Below, piece after piece: positions 42,314 through 51,259 of a stretch of 64,000 nt of DNA. The DNA is from JANQMX01 sp965247175. GTDB lineage: Bacteria > Pseudomonadota > Alphaproteobacteria > Kiloniellales > DSM-21159. Every line of letters starts with the position of its first letter. The first letter of the stretch is position 1. The DNA lies in contig OZ252006.1 in NCBI GenBank assembly GCA_965247175.1, forward strand, positions 2,728,001 through 2,792,000, in the 5' to 3' direction. Below the pieces are notes generated by a model. It saw only the letters and a list, made by a program, of their open reading frames with translations, was not told the DNA's origin and made no database searches. A program made the translations under genes and the position numbers.

Positions 42314-45300
42314 ATGGCGCAAGAGACCGAGTCCAGTGCCGCGCTGATGGGGCCGAACGGGGCCCTGCTGTTAGAGCAGTTCGCCCGATACCAGGCCGAC
42401 CCGAACCAAGTCTCCGAGGAGTGGCGTTCGGTCTTCGAGGACCTGGACGCACCGGCCCAAGAGCTCCTCGCGTCCGCGATCGGACTGACCGCACCATCGA
42501 TGGCGCCGCCGGCGGCGCCATCGCCAATGTCCGCACCGTCGGAAGCCCCGTCAGGCCCGCGCACGAACGGCGAGAGCATGGCGGCCGTCGCCTTTTCCTA
42601 CAGCGGCGGCGCGGAGATCGATGCCAGCCACGTGCGTCAGGCGACGCTCGATTCAATCCGGGCCTTGATGATGGTCCGCGCCTACCGTGTGCGCGGTCAT
42701 CTGGAAGCAGACCTCGATCCTCTCGGCCTGGCCCCGAAGGTTCCCCATCCCGAGCTCGACCCCCGCAGCTACGGCTTCACCGAAGCCGACATGGACCGGC
42801 CGATCTTCATCAACAACGTGCTGGGCCGGGAAACCGCGACCCTGCGCGAGATCGTGCAGATCTGCCGCGAGACCTATTGCGGCAAGATCGGTGTCGAGTT
42901 CATGCACATCCAGGACCCAGACCAGAAACGCTGGATCCAGGAGCGCATCGAGAACGTCAAGAACCGCACCGAGTTCACAATTCCCGGCAAGCGCGCCATC
43001 CTGGAGCGGCTGACCGCGGCCGAGGTTTTCGAGCAGTTCCTCGACAAGAAGTACACCGGAACCAAGCGCTTCGGCCTCGACGGCGGCGAGTCGATGATTC
43101 CGGCGCTGGAGCAGATCTTGAAGCGCGGCGGTCAGCTCGGCCTCAAGGAAGTGGCCGTGGGCATGCCGCACCGCGGCCGCCTGAACGTGCTGGCCAACTT
43201 CATGGGCAAGCCCTTCACCGCGATCTTCAGCGAGTTCCAGGGGGGTGCGGCGCACCCCGAGGAGGTCGGCGGCTCAGGAGACGTGAAGTACCACCTCGGC
43301 ACCTCTTCGGACCGCGAGTTCGACGGCAATAACATCCATCTCTCGCTGACCGCGAACCCTTCCCACCTCGAGGCGGTGAACCCCGTGGTGATCGGCAAGG
43401 TCCGTGCCAAGCAGACCCAGCTCGACGACACCGAGCGCAGCCAGGTTATGCCCCTCTTGATGCACGGCGATGCCGCCTTCGCCGGCCAGGGACTGGTGCC
43501 CGAGACACTCGATCTCTCGGAGCTCAAGGGCTACAGGGTCGGCGGCACCATCCACTTCATCGTCAACAACCAGATCGGCTTCACGACCAACCCGGTGAAC
43601 TCGCGCTCCGGCCCCTATTGCTCGGATGTGGCGAAGATCATCCAGGCGCCGATTTTCCACGTCAACGGCGACGACCCGGAGGCGACGGTCCACGTGGCGC
43701 GCATCGCCACCGAGTTCCGCCAGACCTTCAAGAAAGACGTGGTCATCGACATGTTCTGCTACCGGCGCTTCGGCCACAACGAAGGCGATGAGCCGGCATT
43801 CACCCAGCCGCTGATGTACGCCAAGATCAAGAAGCACCCCACGGTGCGGCAGGTCTACTCCGACAAGCTGGTGGCGGAAGGGGTCGTGTCGAAAGGCGAG
43901 GTGGACAGCCATCTGGCCGACTGGCGCAAGCGCCTCGACGCCGATTTCGAGGCCGCCGGAAACTACCGTCCGAACAAGGCCGATTGGCTGGAGGGCGCCT
44001 GGTCGGGCATCTCCACCACGAAGGGCTACGACGCCCGGCGCGGCAACACGGCGGTGGAGATCGAGCGGCTGCGCGAGATCGGCCACAAGCTGACCCACGT
44101 ACCGGAAGGCTTCAATGCGAACCGCAAGATCCTGCGCCAGCTCGAGGCCAAGAGAAAGGCGATCGATACCGGCGAGGGCATCGACTGGGCGACCGCCGAA
44201 GCGCTTGCCTTCGGCTCCCTTGCAGTCGAGGGCCATCCGATACGCCTGACCGGACAGGACAGCAACCGCGGCACCTTCTCCCAGCGGCACGCCGTCTTCA
44301 TCGATCAGAAGACGGAAGAGAGATACAAGCCCCTCAAGTATCTCTCCCCTGACCAGGCCATGGTGGAGATCATCGACAGCCCCTTGAGCGAGCTGGCGGT
44401 GCTGGGCTTCGAGTACGGCTATTCCCTTGCGGAGCCACGCGCACTGGTGCTGTGGGAAGCGCAGTTCGGTGACTTCGCCAACGGCGCGCAGATCATCGTC
44501 GACCAGTTCATCAGCTCCGGCGAGTCGAAGTGGCTGCGTATGTCGGGTGTGGTGATGCTGCTGCCCCACGGCTACGAAGGACAGGGGCCAGAGCATTCTT
44601 CCGCCAGGCTCGAGCGCTATCTGCAGCTCTGCGCCGAAGACAATATCCAGGTGGTGAACTGCACCACGCCGGCCAACTACTTCCACGTCCTGAGGCGGCA
44701 GCTGCACCGGGACTTCCGCAAGCCGCTGATCATCATGACGCCGAAGTCGCTGCTGCGGCACAAGCGCTGCGTCTCGAAGCTGGCGGATATGTCGGAAGGC
44801 ACCTCGTTCCACCGCGTCATGTACGACAACGATGTGCCGAGCGACCCCAAGAAGGCCAAGCAGCTCGTGCTCTGCAGCGGCAAGATCTACTACGAGCTCT
44901 TGGAAGAGCGGGAGAAGCGCGGGCTGGACGAGGTGCATTTCCTTCGCCTCGAGCAGCTCTATCCTTTCCCCTACGACGCGCTGACCGAGCTGCTGACACC
45001 TTACAAGCACTGCGATCTCGTCTGGTGCCAGGAGGAGCCGCGGAACAAGGGAGCCTGGAGCTTCGTCGAGCCCTTTATCGAAGAGCTTGCCGACGAGATC
45101 GGCTTCAAGGAGCCGCGCCCGCGCTATGCCGGGCGGATGTCGGCCGCCTCGCCGGCAACGGGCTCGGCCAGCCGCCACGCCTCCGAGCAGGCCGAGTTGA
45201 TCGACGAAGCCCTCACCCTGGGCAAGAAGCGCATGGGCCGGGTCGCTGCCCGCAAGGCAAAGTACGAGGCCCGCAGCGGCAAGGTCAGCGGTGCAGCGAA

Positions 45301-45322
45301 ATCACGTAAAGCGGCCGAATAG
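42314..45322 (+). CDS. sucA: 2-oxoglutarate dehydrogenase E1 component, with basic C-terminal extension
   Basis: A 1002-residue thiamine-diphosphate enzyme that decarboxylates 2-oxoglutarate. The N-terminal docking segment (LLLEQFARYQADPNQVSEEW), VGMPHRGRLNVLANF, the ThDP/Mg site around HVNGDDPEATV and FGHNEGDEP, and C-terminal VWCQEEPRNKGAW match the family. The C-terminus continues past the usual end (EALTL) for about 33 residues rich in Lys, Arg and Ala. The ATG at 42314 fits the family start; the ribosome binding site is weak, and a strong AAAGGAGG at 42262 is not at a suitable distance from any in-frame start. Confidence 0.95.
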   Translation: MAQETESSAALMGPNGALLLEQFARYQADPNQVSEEWRSVFEDLDAPAQELLASAIGLTAPSMAPPAAPSPMSAPSEAPSGPRTNGESMAAVAFSYSGGAEIDASHVRQATLDSIRALMMVRAYRVRGHLEADLDPLGLAPKVPHPELDPRSYGFTEADMDRPIFINNVLGRETATLREIVQICRETYCGKIGVEFMHIQDPDQKRWIQERIENVKNRTEFTIPGKRAILERLTAAEVFEQFLDKKYTGTKRFGLDGGESMIPALEQILKRGGQLGLKEVAVGMPHRGRLNVLANFMGKPFTAIFSEFQGGAAHPEEVGGSGDVKYHLGTSSDREFDGNNIHLSLTANPSHLEAVNPVVIGKVRAKQTQLDDTERSQVMPLLMHGDAAFAGQGLVPETLDLSELKGYRVGGTIHFIVNNQIGFTTNPVNSRSGPYCSDVAKIIQAPIFHVNGDDPEATVHVARIATEFRQTFKKDVVIDMFCYRRFGHNEGDEPAFTQPLMYAKIKKHPTVRQVYSDKLVAEGVVSKGEVDSHLADWRKRLDADFEAAGNYRPNKADWLEGAWSGISTTKGYDARRGNTAVEIERLREIGHKLTHVPEGFNANRKILRQLEAKRKAIDTGEGIDWATAEALAFGSLAVEGHPIRLTGQDSNRGTFSQRHAVFIDQKTEERYKPLKYLSPDQAMVEIIDSPLSELAVLGFEYGYSLAEPRALVLWEAQFGDFANGAQIIVDQFISSGESKWLRMSGVVMLLPHGYEGQGPEHSSARLERYLQLCAEDNIQVVNCTTPANYFHVLRRQLHRDFRKPLIIMTPKSLLRHKRCVSKLADMSEGTSFHRVMYDNDVPSDPKKAKQLVLCSGKIYYELLEEREKRGLDEVHFLRLEQLYPFPYDALTELLTPYKHCDLVWCQEEPRNKGAWSFVEPFIEELADEIGFKEPRPRYAGRMSAASPATGSASRHASEQAELIDEALTLGKKRMGRVAARKAKYEARSGKVSGAAKSRKAAE

Positions 45323-45343
45323 GCGAGCTAGGACAGAAAGACG

Positions 45344-47044
45344 ATGGCAACGGAAATCAAGGTTCCTGCGCTCGGAGAATCGGTCTCCGAGGCGACCGTC
45401 GCGCAGTGGCTCAAGCAGCCGGGCGACAGCGTCGAGGTCGACGAACCTCTGGTCGAGCTGGAAACGGATAAGGTGACCCTTGAGGTCAACGCCACCGCCG
45501 CCGGCATCCTCTCGGAGATCGTCGTTGCCGAAGGCGAAAACGTCGAGGTCGGCGCGCTCTTGGGCACCATCGGCGAAGGCAACGGAAAGGCGGCTGCCGC
45601 ACCGGCGGCTGCAGCGCCCGCGCCGGCCCCAGCACCGGCCCCAGCCGCGGCCGCTCCGGCAGCGGCGCCGGCGGCTGCATCGGGAACGACGATGGATATC
45701 GTTGTCCCGGCGCTTGGCGAGTCGGTCACCGAGGCGACGATCGCACAGTGGCTGAAGCAGCCGGGAGAAGCGGTCGGCGCCGACGAGGCCTTGGTCGAAT
45801 TGGAAACCGACAAGGTGACCCTGGAGGTCAACGCACCCGCCGCCGGCACGATCGCCGAAATCAAGGCAGCAGAAGGCGCGACCGTCGAGGTCGGCGCGCT
45901 GCTCGCCAGCTTTGCCGCGGGTGCATCCGGCGGCGCTCCGGCCGCGCAAGCCAGCAGCCCAGCTCCGGCGCCGACTGCCAGCGAAGCGCCTGCCCCGGTC
46001 GCAGCGCAGGAACCGGCCGACGCTGCCGGGCTCGACCCGGCGCAGATCGGCCGCACTGATGGCAAGGTCACCGTCGACGACCTCAGCCGCTTCATCGCCG
46101 CCAGCACGCCGCCCTCGGCCCTGACCCTTTCGCCCGCCGTGGCCAAGCTGGTCGCCGAGCACGATCTGGATGCCAGCCGCATCATCGGCAGCGGGCCGCA
46201 GGGGCGTATCACCAAGGAAGACGTGCAGGCCGTCATCGCCGGCACGGCACCGCTGCGTGAACGCCCGACGGCCGCTCCCGCGGCAGCGGCGGCCCCGGCC
46301 GCGGCCAAAGCGCCCGTCCAGGCGCCTGCACCGACACCCGCCGGCCCGCGCGAAGAGCGCGTGCGCATGACCAAGCTGCGGCAGACCATCGCCAAGCGCT
46401 TGAAGGAGGCGCAGAACACCGCCGCCATCCTGACAACCTTCAACGAAGCGGACATGAGCGCGGTGATGGCGCTGCGCCAGCGCTACAAGGAGAGCTTCGA
46501 GAAGAAGCACGGCATCAAGCTCGGCTTCTCCAGCTTCTTCGTGAAGGCCTGCGTCAAGGCGCTGAAAGAGATCCCGGCGGTCAACGGGCGGATCGACGGC
46601 GACGAGATCGTCTACAACCACTTCTACGACATCGGCATGGCGGTCTCGACGCCGAACGGCCTGATGGTGCCCGTCATCCGCGATTGCGATGCCAAGTCCT
46701 TCGCCGAGATCGAAGGTTCGCTCGGCGAACTGGCCGGGCGTGGGCGCGACGGCAAGCTCTCCATGGACGAGATGCAGGGCGGTACCTTCACCATCACCAA
46801 CGGCGGCGTCTTCGGTTCTCTGCTGTCCACGCCCATCCTCAACCGGCCGCAGTCGGCCATCTTGGGCCTGCACAAGATCGCCGAGCGGGCCATGGTGGTG
46901 AACGGCAAGGTCGAGGCGCGGCCGATGATGTATCTGGCGCTATCCTACGATCACCGCATCGTCGACGGGCGGGAAGCGGTGACCTTCCTGGTCAAGGTGA
47001 AGGAAGCGATCGAGGATCCCGAGCGACTGCTGCTCGACCTTTAG
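45344..47044 (+). CDS. sucB: Dihydrolipoamide succinyltransferase (E2o) with two lipoyl domains
   Basis: A 566-residue E2 subunit. Two lipoyl domains (residues 1-78 and 116-193) each carry the lipoylated lysine in ETDKVTLEV (K43 and K157) and are joined by an Ala/Pro linker. After a second linker comes the E1/E3-binding domain (LSPAVAKLVAEHDLDASRI) and the catalytic domain with SYDHRIVDGREA. Many E2o proteins (such as that of E. coli) have one lipoyl domain, and the two here are very alike, suggesting internal duplication. The E3 gene (lpd) does not follow; a hairpin and a convergent gene come next. Confidence 0.94.
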   Translation: MATEIKVPALGESVSEATVAQWLKQPGDSVEVDEPLVELETDKVTLEVNATAAGILSEIVVAEGENVEVGALLGTIGEGNGKAAAAPAAAAPAPAPAPAPAAAAPAAAPAAASGTTMDIVVPALGESVTEATIAQWLKQPGEAVGADEALVELETDKVTLEVNAPAAGTIAEIKAAEGATVEVGALLASFAAGASGGAPAAQASSPAPAPTASEAPAPVAAQEPADAAGLDPAQIGRTDGKVTVDDLSRFIAASTPPSALTLSPAVAKLVAEHDLDASRIIGSGPQGRITKEDVQAVIAGTAPLRERPTAAPAAAAAPAAAKAPVQAPAPTPAGPREERVRMTKLRQTIAKRLKEAQNTAAILTTFNEADMSAVMALRQRYKESFEKKHGIKLGFSSFFVKACVKALKEIPAVNGRIDGDEIVYNHFYDIGMAVSTPNGLMVPVIRDCDAKSFAEIEGSLGELAGRGRDGKLSMDEMQGGTFTITNGGVFGSLLSTPILNRPQSAILGLHKIAERAMVVNGKVEARPMMYLALSYDHRIVDGREAVTFLVKVKEAIEDPERLLLDL

Positions 47045-47048
47045 TACC

Positions 47049-47079
47049 AGGCCGCGATGAGCAGGACTCATCACGGCCT
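47049..47079. terminator. Hairpin downstream of sucB
   Basis: AGGCCGCGATGAG (47049-47061) and CTCATCACGGCCT (47067-47079) pair over 13 positions with one C/A mismatch on the plus strand, around a 5-base loop, starting 5 bases after the sucB stop. No T-run follows. In a minus-strand transcript the mismatch becomes a G-U pair, so it may serve the convergent methyltransferase gene as well. Confidence 0.5.
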
Positions 47080-47141
47080 ATATTGCGTTCAGACGCCACG
47101 CAGGCTTTCCTCGCTTCGCTGCGGACGCGCAGTCGCGCTTG

Positions 47142-47176
47142 CCAAGCTGCGATGCGTTTCACTCATCACAGCTTGG
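47142..47176. terminator. Second hairpin in the sucB/methyltransferase convergent gap
   Basis: CCAAGCTGCGATG (47142-47154) and CATCACAGCTTGG (47164-47176) pair over 13 positions with one C/A mismatch on the plus strand (G-U on the minus strand) around a 9-base loop. It lies 12 bases beyond the minus-strand methyltransferase stop. No T-run follows. The two stems in this gap share the GATGA/TCATCAC core. Confidence 0.5.
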
Positions 47177-47187
47177 TGTAAGGCGTC

Positions 47188-47850
47188 TTAGTTGGCCAAG
47201 ACGCGCCAGACGCCGGCGTTGCGGACGTCGCTGTCTTCCAGCTCGCGCGTGGTCTTGACCGCATAGGAGATCATCCGCTCCAACCCTGCCTTGGGAAGAT
47301 AGTTGCGGCCGGGATCGCCGATCAGGACGGTGGCGCCGCGCGCGGCCAGCGCCTGCAGCCAGGCGAAGACGCGCTCAGCCAGATCGCGCTCGTAGCAGAT
47401 GTCTCCCGCCAGCACGACCTCCCAGCCTTCATCCCGGCCCACCAGGTCGGCGCCGCTGGCCACGATCTCGACGGCGTTGGCAGCGCTGTTGAGCCGAAGC
47501 GCGGCGAGGGCGAAGGCGTCGATCTCGCTGGCCTCCACCCGGACCGCCCCCGCCTTGGCGGCGGCGATGGCGGAAATGCCGCAGCCTGAAGCGAAATCCA
47601 GAAGCCGCTTGCCTTCGACCTCTTGAGGGTGATCGAGGATGTAACGCGCCAGCGCCTGCCCGCCGGCCCAGGCGAAGGCCCAGAATGGCGGCGGCAGGCC
47701 AAGCTGCGCCAAAGCCTCTTCCGTGGCCTGCCAGAGCGGCACGACCTCGCTGGCCAGGTGGAGGCGCACCTCTGGTACCAGAGGCGCCTCCTGCAGCACC
47801 GTGTTGGCTGTGACGAAGCTTTCCGGATCGAGCGCCGAGGCTGTTTCCAC
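47188..47850 (-). CDS. Protein/class I methyltransferase, ETFB lysine methyltransferase-like
   Basis: A 220-residue methyltransferase resembling the bacterial relatives of electron-transfer-flavoprotein-beta lysine methyltransferase. Visible: FVTANTVLQEAPLVPEVRLH, FWAFAWAGGQALARYILDHP, motif I LLDFASGCGISAIAA, and GDICYERDLAERV. The longer frame begins inside ubiA; the GTG at 47850, 8 bases after the ubiA stop, fits the family's length, though no clear ribosome binding site precedes it. Translational coupling with ubiA is likely. Confidence 0.82.
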   Translation of the reverse strand: METASALDPESFVTANTVLQEAPLVPEVRLHLASEVVPLWQATEEALAQLGLPPPFWAFAWAGGQALARYILDHPQEVEGKRLLDFASGCGISAIAAAKAGAVRVEASEIDAFALAALRLNSAANAVEIVASGADLVGRDEGWEVVLAGDICYERDLAERVFAWLQALAARGATVLIGDPGRNYLPKAGLERMISYAVKTTRELEDSDVRNAGVWRVLAN

Positions 47851-47857
47851 GACGGGC

Positions 47858-48796
47858 CTAGACGAACAAGGCGGCCAGCGCGCCGGCGCTGAGCAGCCAG
47901 CCGACATGCCGATTGGAGTCGAAGCGGATCCAGCAACCCGCCGGATCATCGATGTTCAAGCTCGCGACCTGCCAAAGGAAGTGCGCCGCAACAGCAGCCA
48001 GGCCAATGTAGAAGGGCCAGCCGGCCCCGGCGGCAACGGCAGCGGCTGTGAAGAACAGAAAGGCTGCCAGGTAGAAGAGGGCGATCCAGGGCTTGCTGGC
48101 GGAACCGAGGCGAAGCGCCGTCGACTTCACCCCGATCAGCGCGTCGTCCTCCTTGTCCTGGTGGGCATAGATCGTGTCGTAGCCCAGGGTCCAGGCGACG
48201 CCGCCGAGGTAGAGCAGCACCGCCGGCCAGGCCAGCTCGCCGGTCACCGCCGTCCAGCCGACCAGCGCTCCCCAGTTGAAGGTGAAGCCGAGCCAGGCCT
48301 GCGGCCAGTAGGTGATGCGCTTCATCAGGGGATAGGGCACCACCAGCAGCATGGAGAGCAGGCCGACGACAATCGTCGTCAGGTTGAACTGCAGAAGAAT
48401 GAGCAGCGCGAGGGCAAGCTGGATGAAGAGGAACCAGAGGGCCTGACGCAGGCGTATCTCCCCGCTCGGCAGGGGACGGGTTGCGGTCCGCGCGACCTTC
48501 CCGTCGATGTCGCGGTCGAAGATATCGTTGATCGTGCAGCCGGCCCCGCGCATGAGCAGCGCGCCGATCGCGAAGAGCACGAGATACCAGACGATGGTCG
48601 CATCGAGACCCTGTCCGCTCGCATCGGCCGCGAGCAGGCAGGACCACCAGCAGGGAAAAAGCAGCAGCCAGGTGCCGATCGGCCGGTCGAGGCGAGCCAG
48701 ACGCAGATAGGGCGCCCACGGCCTGGGCGCGCGCCGCAAGATCCAGGCGTCCTCTTTGATGTCGCTTGCCAGGTGGGTTTCGCCACCACCAACCAT
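47858..48796 (-). CDS. ubiA: 4-hydroxybenzoate polyprenyltransferase
   Basis: A 312-residue inner-membrane prenyltransferase of ubiquinone synthesis with eight to nine predicted helices. The two aspartate-rich motifs are intact: NDIFDRDIDGKVARTATRP (first) and YAHQDKEDDALIG (second), which bind the polyprenyl diphosphate through Mg. The product feeds the quinone pool used by the respiratory chain encoded at 55-61 kb. It diverges from rsmE with a 134-base gap. Confidence 0.93.
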   Translation of the reverse strand: MVGGGETHLASDIKEDAWILRRAPRPWAPYLRLARLDRPIGTWLLLFPCWWSCLLAADASGQGLDATIVWYLVLFAIGALLMRGAGCTINDIFDRDIDGKVARTATRPLPSGEIRLRQALWFLFIQLALALLILLQFNLTTIVVGLLSMLLVVPYPLMKRITYWPQAWLGFTFNWGALVGWTAVTGELAWPAVLLYLGGVAWTLGYDTIYAHQDKEDDALIGVKSTALRLGSASKPWIALFYLAAFLFFTAAAVAAGAGWPFYIGLAAVAAHFLWQVASLNIDDPAGCWIRFDSNRHVGWLLSAGALAALFV

Positions 48797-48930
48797 GACC
48801 TAGTTTCTTTCTTTACTCGGGACGGCATCGGCCGCCCAGCCAACAGAGCTCTTATCCGACGCAAGAGAAATGCCAGTAGACGAGAAAAGGCAAGCGAGGC
48901 GGCGCTCCGCACGGCAAGCGTCTAGGGCCA

Positions 48931-49722
48931 ATGGCTAAGCTCGCCACCCGCCTCTACGTCGAAGAGGAGCTCACCGCCGGCGCCGTCGTCGGGGTCGATC
49001 ATCAGCAGGCGCATTACCTGCGCAGCGTGCTGCGGCTGTCGCGCGGGGCAGCCATCGCTCTGTTCAATGGGCGCGACGGCGAGTGGATGGCCGAACTGGA
49101 AGGCCTCGGCAAGGGCTGGGCCTCGCTTGCCGTGCAGAGGCAGATCCGCGTGCAAAGCGGAAGCCCTGACGTCTGGCTGGTCTTCGCTCCGATCAAGCGC
49201 GCCCGCATCGATTTCCTGGCCGAGAAGGCAACGGAGCTCGGCTGCCGCCGCCTGCTTCCGGTGATGACCCGCTTCACGGCGATGGAGCGGGTCAACGTCG
49301 ATCGGCTGCGCGCCAACGCGCGGGAAGCGGCCGAGCAGTGCGAGCGCCTGGACGTGCCGCTGGTCGAGCCGCCGCAATCGCTGGCCAAGCTGCTGGAGAG
49401 CTGGCCCGCCGAACGCCGTCTCTTCGTCTGCAGCGAACGCGGCGCGGCCCCACCGCTCGGTGAGGTGCTGGCCGCCGCGACGGGCTCAACCTCAGCGGCC
49501 GTTATGACGGGACCGGAAGGGGGGTTTGCCGAAAGCGAGCTTGCAACGATGGCGCGGCTCCCCTTTGTTAGACTGGTCAGTCTCGGGCCGCGTATCCTGC
49601 GGTCCGATACGGCGGCTTTGGCGGCACTGGCGATCTGGCAGTCCGTCCACGGCGATGGCCCGGCCCGGCCGCCGTCGCCGGCTTCGGCACAAGGCGAGTC
49701 CCAACCCGACCTCGCCGATTGA
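48931..49722 (+). CDS. rsmE: 16S rRNA (uracil(1498)-N(3))-methyltransferase
   Basis: A 263-residue SPOUT-family methyltransferase. The N-terminal PUA-like part (TRLYVEEELTAGAVV; HYLRSVLRLSRG) is followed by the SPOUT knot motifs: KATELGCRRLLPVMTRF, EQCERLDVPLVEPP, MTGPEGGFAESELA and LGPRILRSDTAALAAL. It methylates U1498 in the decoding region. The C-terminus has about 25 residues rich in Pro and Ser beyond the knot. It is followed 15 bases later by gshA. Confidence 0.93.
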   Translation: MAKLATRLYVEEELTAGAVVGVDHQQAHYLRSVLRLSRGAAIALFNGRDGEWMAELEGLGKGWASLAVQRQIRVQSGSPDVWLVFAPIKRARIDFLAEKATELGCRRLLPVMTRFTAMERVNVDRLRANAREAAEQCERLDVPLVEPPQSLAKLLESWPAERRLFVCSERGAAPPLGEVLAAATGSTSAAVMTGPEGGFAESELATMARLPFVRLVSLGPRILRSDTAALAALAIWQSVHGDGPARPPSPASAQGESQPDLAD

Positions 49723-49737
49723 GGAGGCGAAAGCACC

Positions 49738-51108
49738 ATGTCCGCACCGCCGCAGGGTAAGGGCGAGCCGATCACCGATCGCCGCCAACTCGTCGCCTAT
49801 CTGGAAAAGGGCTGCAAATCGCCCGAGGCTTGGCGCATCGGCACCGAGCACGAGAAGTTCGCCTTCACCTGGGACGACCTCAAGCCCCTGCCCTACGAAG
49901 GCGAGCGCGGCATCCGTGCCTTGTTGGAAGGCATGTCCAAGTACTGCGGCTGGATGCCGGTTCTGGAAGGCGACAAGCCGATCGCGCTGACCAAGGAAGG
50001 CTGCAACATCACGCTCGAGCCCGGCGGCCAGGTCGAGCTCTCCGGCGCGCCGCTGGAGACGCTGCATCAGACCTGCAACGAGGTGCACACCCACCTCGAC
50101 CAGGTCAAAGAAGTCTGTGAGCCGATGAACGCCGGCATGCTGGGCATGGGTTTCGCCCCCACCTGGCGACGCGACGAGATGCCGAAGATGCCCAAGGCGC
50201 GCTATGACATCATGCGCGCCTACATGCCCAAGAGGGGCAGCCTCGGCCTCGACATGATGCACAGGACCTGCACGGTGCAGGTCAACCTGGATTTCGCCGA
50301 CGAGGCCGACATGGTGCGCAAGTTCCGCACCTCCCTCGCCCTCCAGCCGATCGCCACCGCGCTGTTCGCCAACTCGCCCTTCACCGAAGGCAAGCCCAAC
50401 GGCTTCCAGAGCTATCGCAGCCACATCTGGACGGACACGGACCCCGACCGCAGCGGCATGCTGGACTTCGTCTTCGAGGACGGCATGGGGTTCGAGCGCT
50501 ACGTCGACTACATCCTCGGCATGCCGATGTACTTCCTCTACCGCGACGGCCGCTATCTGGACGTCAGCGGCAAGAGCTTCGGCGATTTCATGGAAGGGGC
50601 GCTCGACGCGCTGCCCGGCGAACGCCCGAACATCAACGACTGGGCCGACCATCTGACCACCGCCTTCCCGGAAGTGCGTCTCAAGCGCTTTCTCGAGATG
50701 CGCGGTGCCGACGGCGGCCGCTGGGAGAAGCTCTGCGCTCTACCGGCGCTATGGGTCGGGCTGCTCTACGACTCCGATGCGCTGACCGCCGCCGAAGACT
50801 TGGTCAAAGACTGGACCAAGGAGGAGCGGCACTTCCTGCGCGACCATGTTCCACGCGACGGGCTCAAGACCCCTTTCCGCAACCGCGACGTCCAAGCCAT
50901 CGCGAAGGACGTGCTGGCGATTGCCGCCGAGGGGCTGCGGCGTCGGGCCCGTTTCGACCGACTCGGCGACTTGGACGAAACGCAGTTTCTCGCGCCGCTT
51001 GTGGACATTGCCGAGACCGGCGAGTCGCCGGCCACCAAGAAGCTCAAGGCCTATGAGGGCCGCTGGCAGGGCGAGCTGAGCCCGCTGTTTCGGGACTTCG
51101 CTTACTAA
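49738..51108 (+). CDS. gshA: Glutamate--cysteine ligase (alphaproteobacterial/plant type)
   Basis: A 456-residue ligase, first step of glutathione synthesis. Family segments: WRIGTEHEKFAF with the Glu residues of the active site, GCNITLEPGGQVELSGAPL, LGLDMMHRTCTVQVNLDF, and NSPFTEGKPNGFQSYRSHIW. The length matches the plant/alphaproteobacterial class, which is redox-controlled in plants. The gene is followed by 691 bases of non-coding DNA holding the small RNA array, which is transcribed toward gshA. Confidence 0.93.
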   Translation: MSAPPQGKGEPITDRRQLVAYLEKGCKSPEAWRIGTEHEKFAFTWDDLKPLPYEGERGIRALLEGMSKYCGWMPVLEGDKPIALTKEGCNITLEPGGQVELSGAPLETLHQTCNEVHTHLDQVKEVCEPMNAGMLGMGFAPTWRRDEMPKMPKARYDIMRAYMPKRGSLGLDMMHRTCTVQVNLDFADEADMVRKFRTSLALQPIATALFANSPFTEGKPNGFQSYRSHIWTDTDPDRSGMLDFVFEDGMGFERYVDYILGMPMYFLYRDGRYLDVSGKSFGDFMEGALDALPGERPNINDWADHLTTAFPEVRLKRFLEMRGADGGRWEKLCALPALWVGLLYDSDALTAAEDLVKDWTKEERHFLRDHVPRDGLKTPFRNRDVQAIAKDVLAIAAEGLRRRARFDRLGDLDETQFLAPLVDIAETGESPATKKLKAYEGRWQGELSPLFRDFAY

Positions 51109-51172
51109 GGCCCGCCGATTCGCCGCGGACGCCTCCAAGCGGCCAGCCCTCTCGAACGAGAACCGACAGCAC

Positions 51173-51259
51173 AAAAAAGTGCCGCCGCTTTTGGGGAAAG
51201 CGGCGGCAATGTGTGCTTGGGGATATGAGGGTTACTAGTCTTGGGGAAGGGCTAGTACG
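51173..51259 (-). ncRNA. Small RNA 1 of a tandem array (C-rich, anti-SD type)
   Basis: Minus-strand transcript of about 87 bases. It begins near the UACUAG...CUAGUA hairpin (six pairs) with loop CCCUUCCCCAAGA, continues through a single-stranded AACCCUCAUAUCCCCAAG stretch, and ends in a Rho-independent terminator: 11-base stem (51180-51190 with 51198-51208), loop UCCCCAA, then a U-run (A6 at 51173-51178 on the plus strand). A promoter-like TTAAC (plus strand 51291-51295) and CCTAAT (51266-51271) lie upstream. It shares its 40-base module with two neighbours. Ends are predicted, not measured. Confidence 0.72.
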
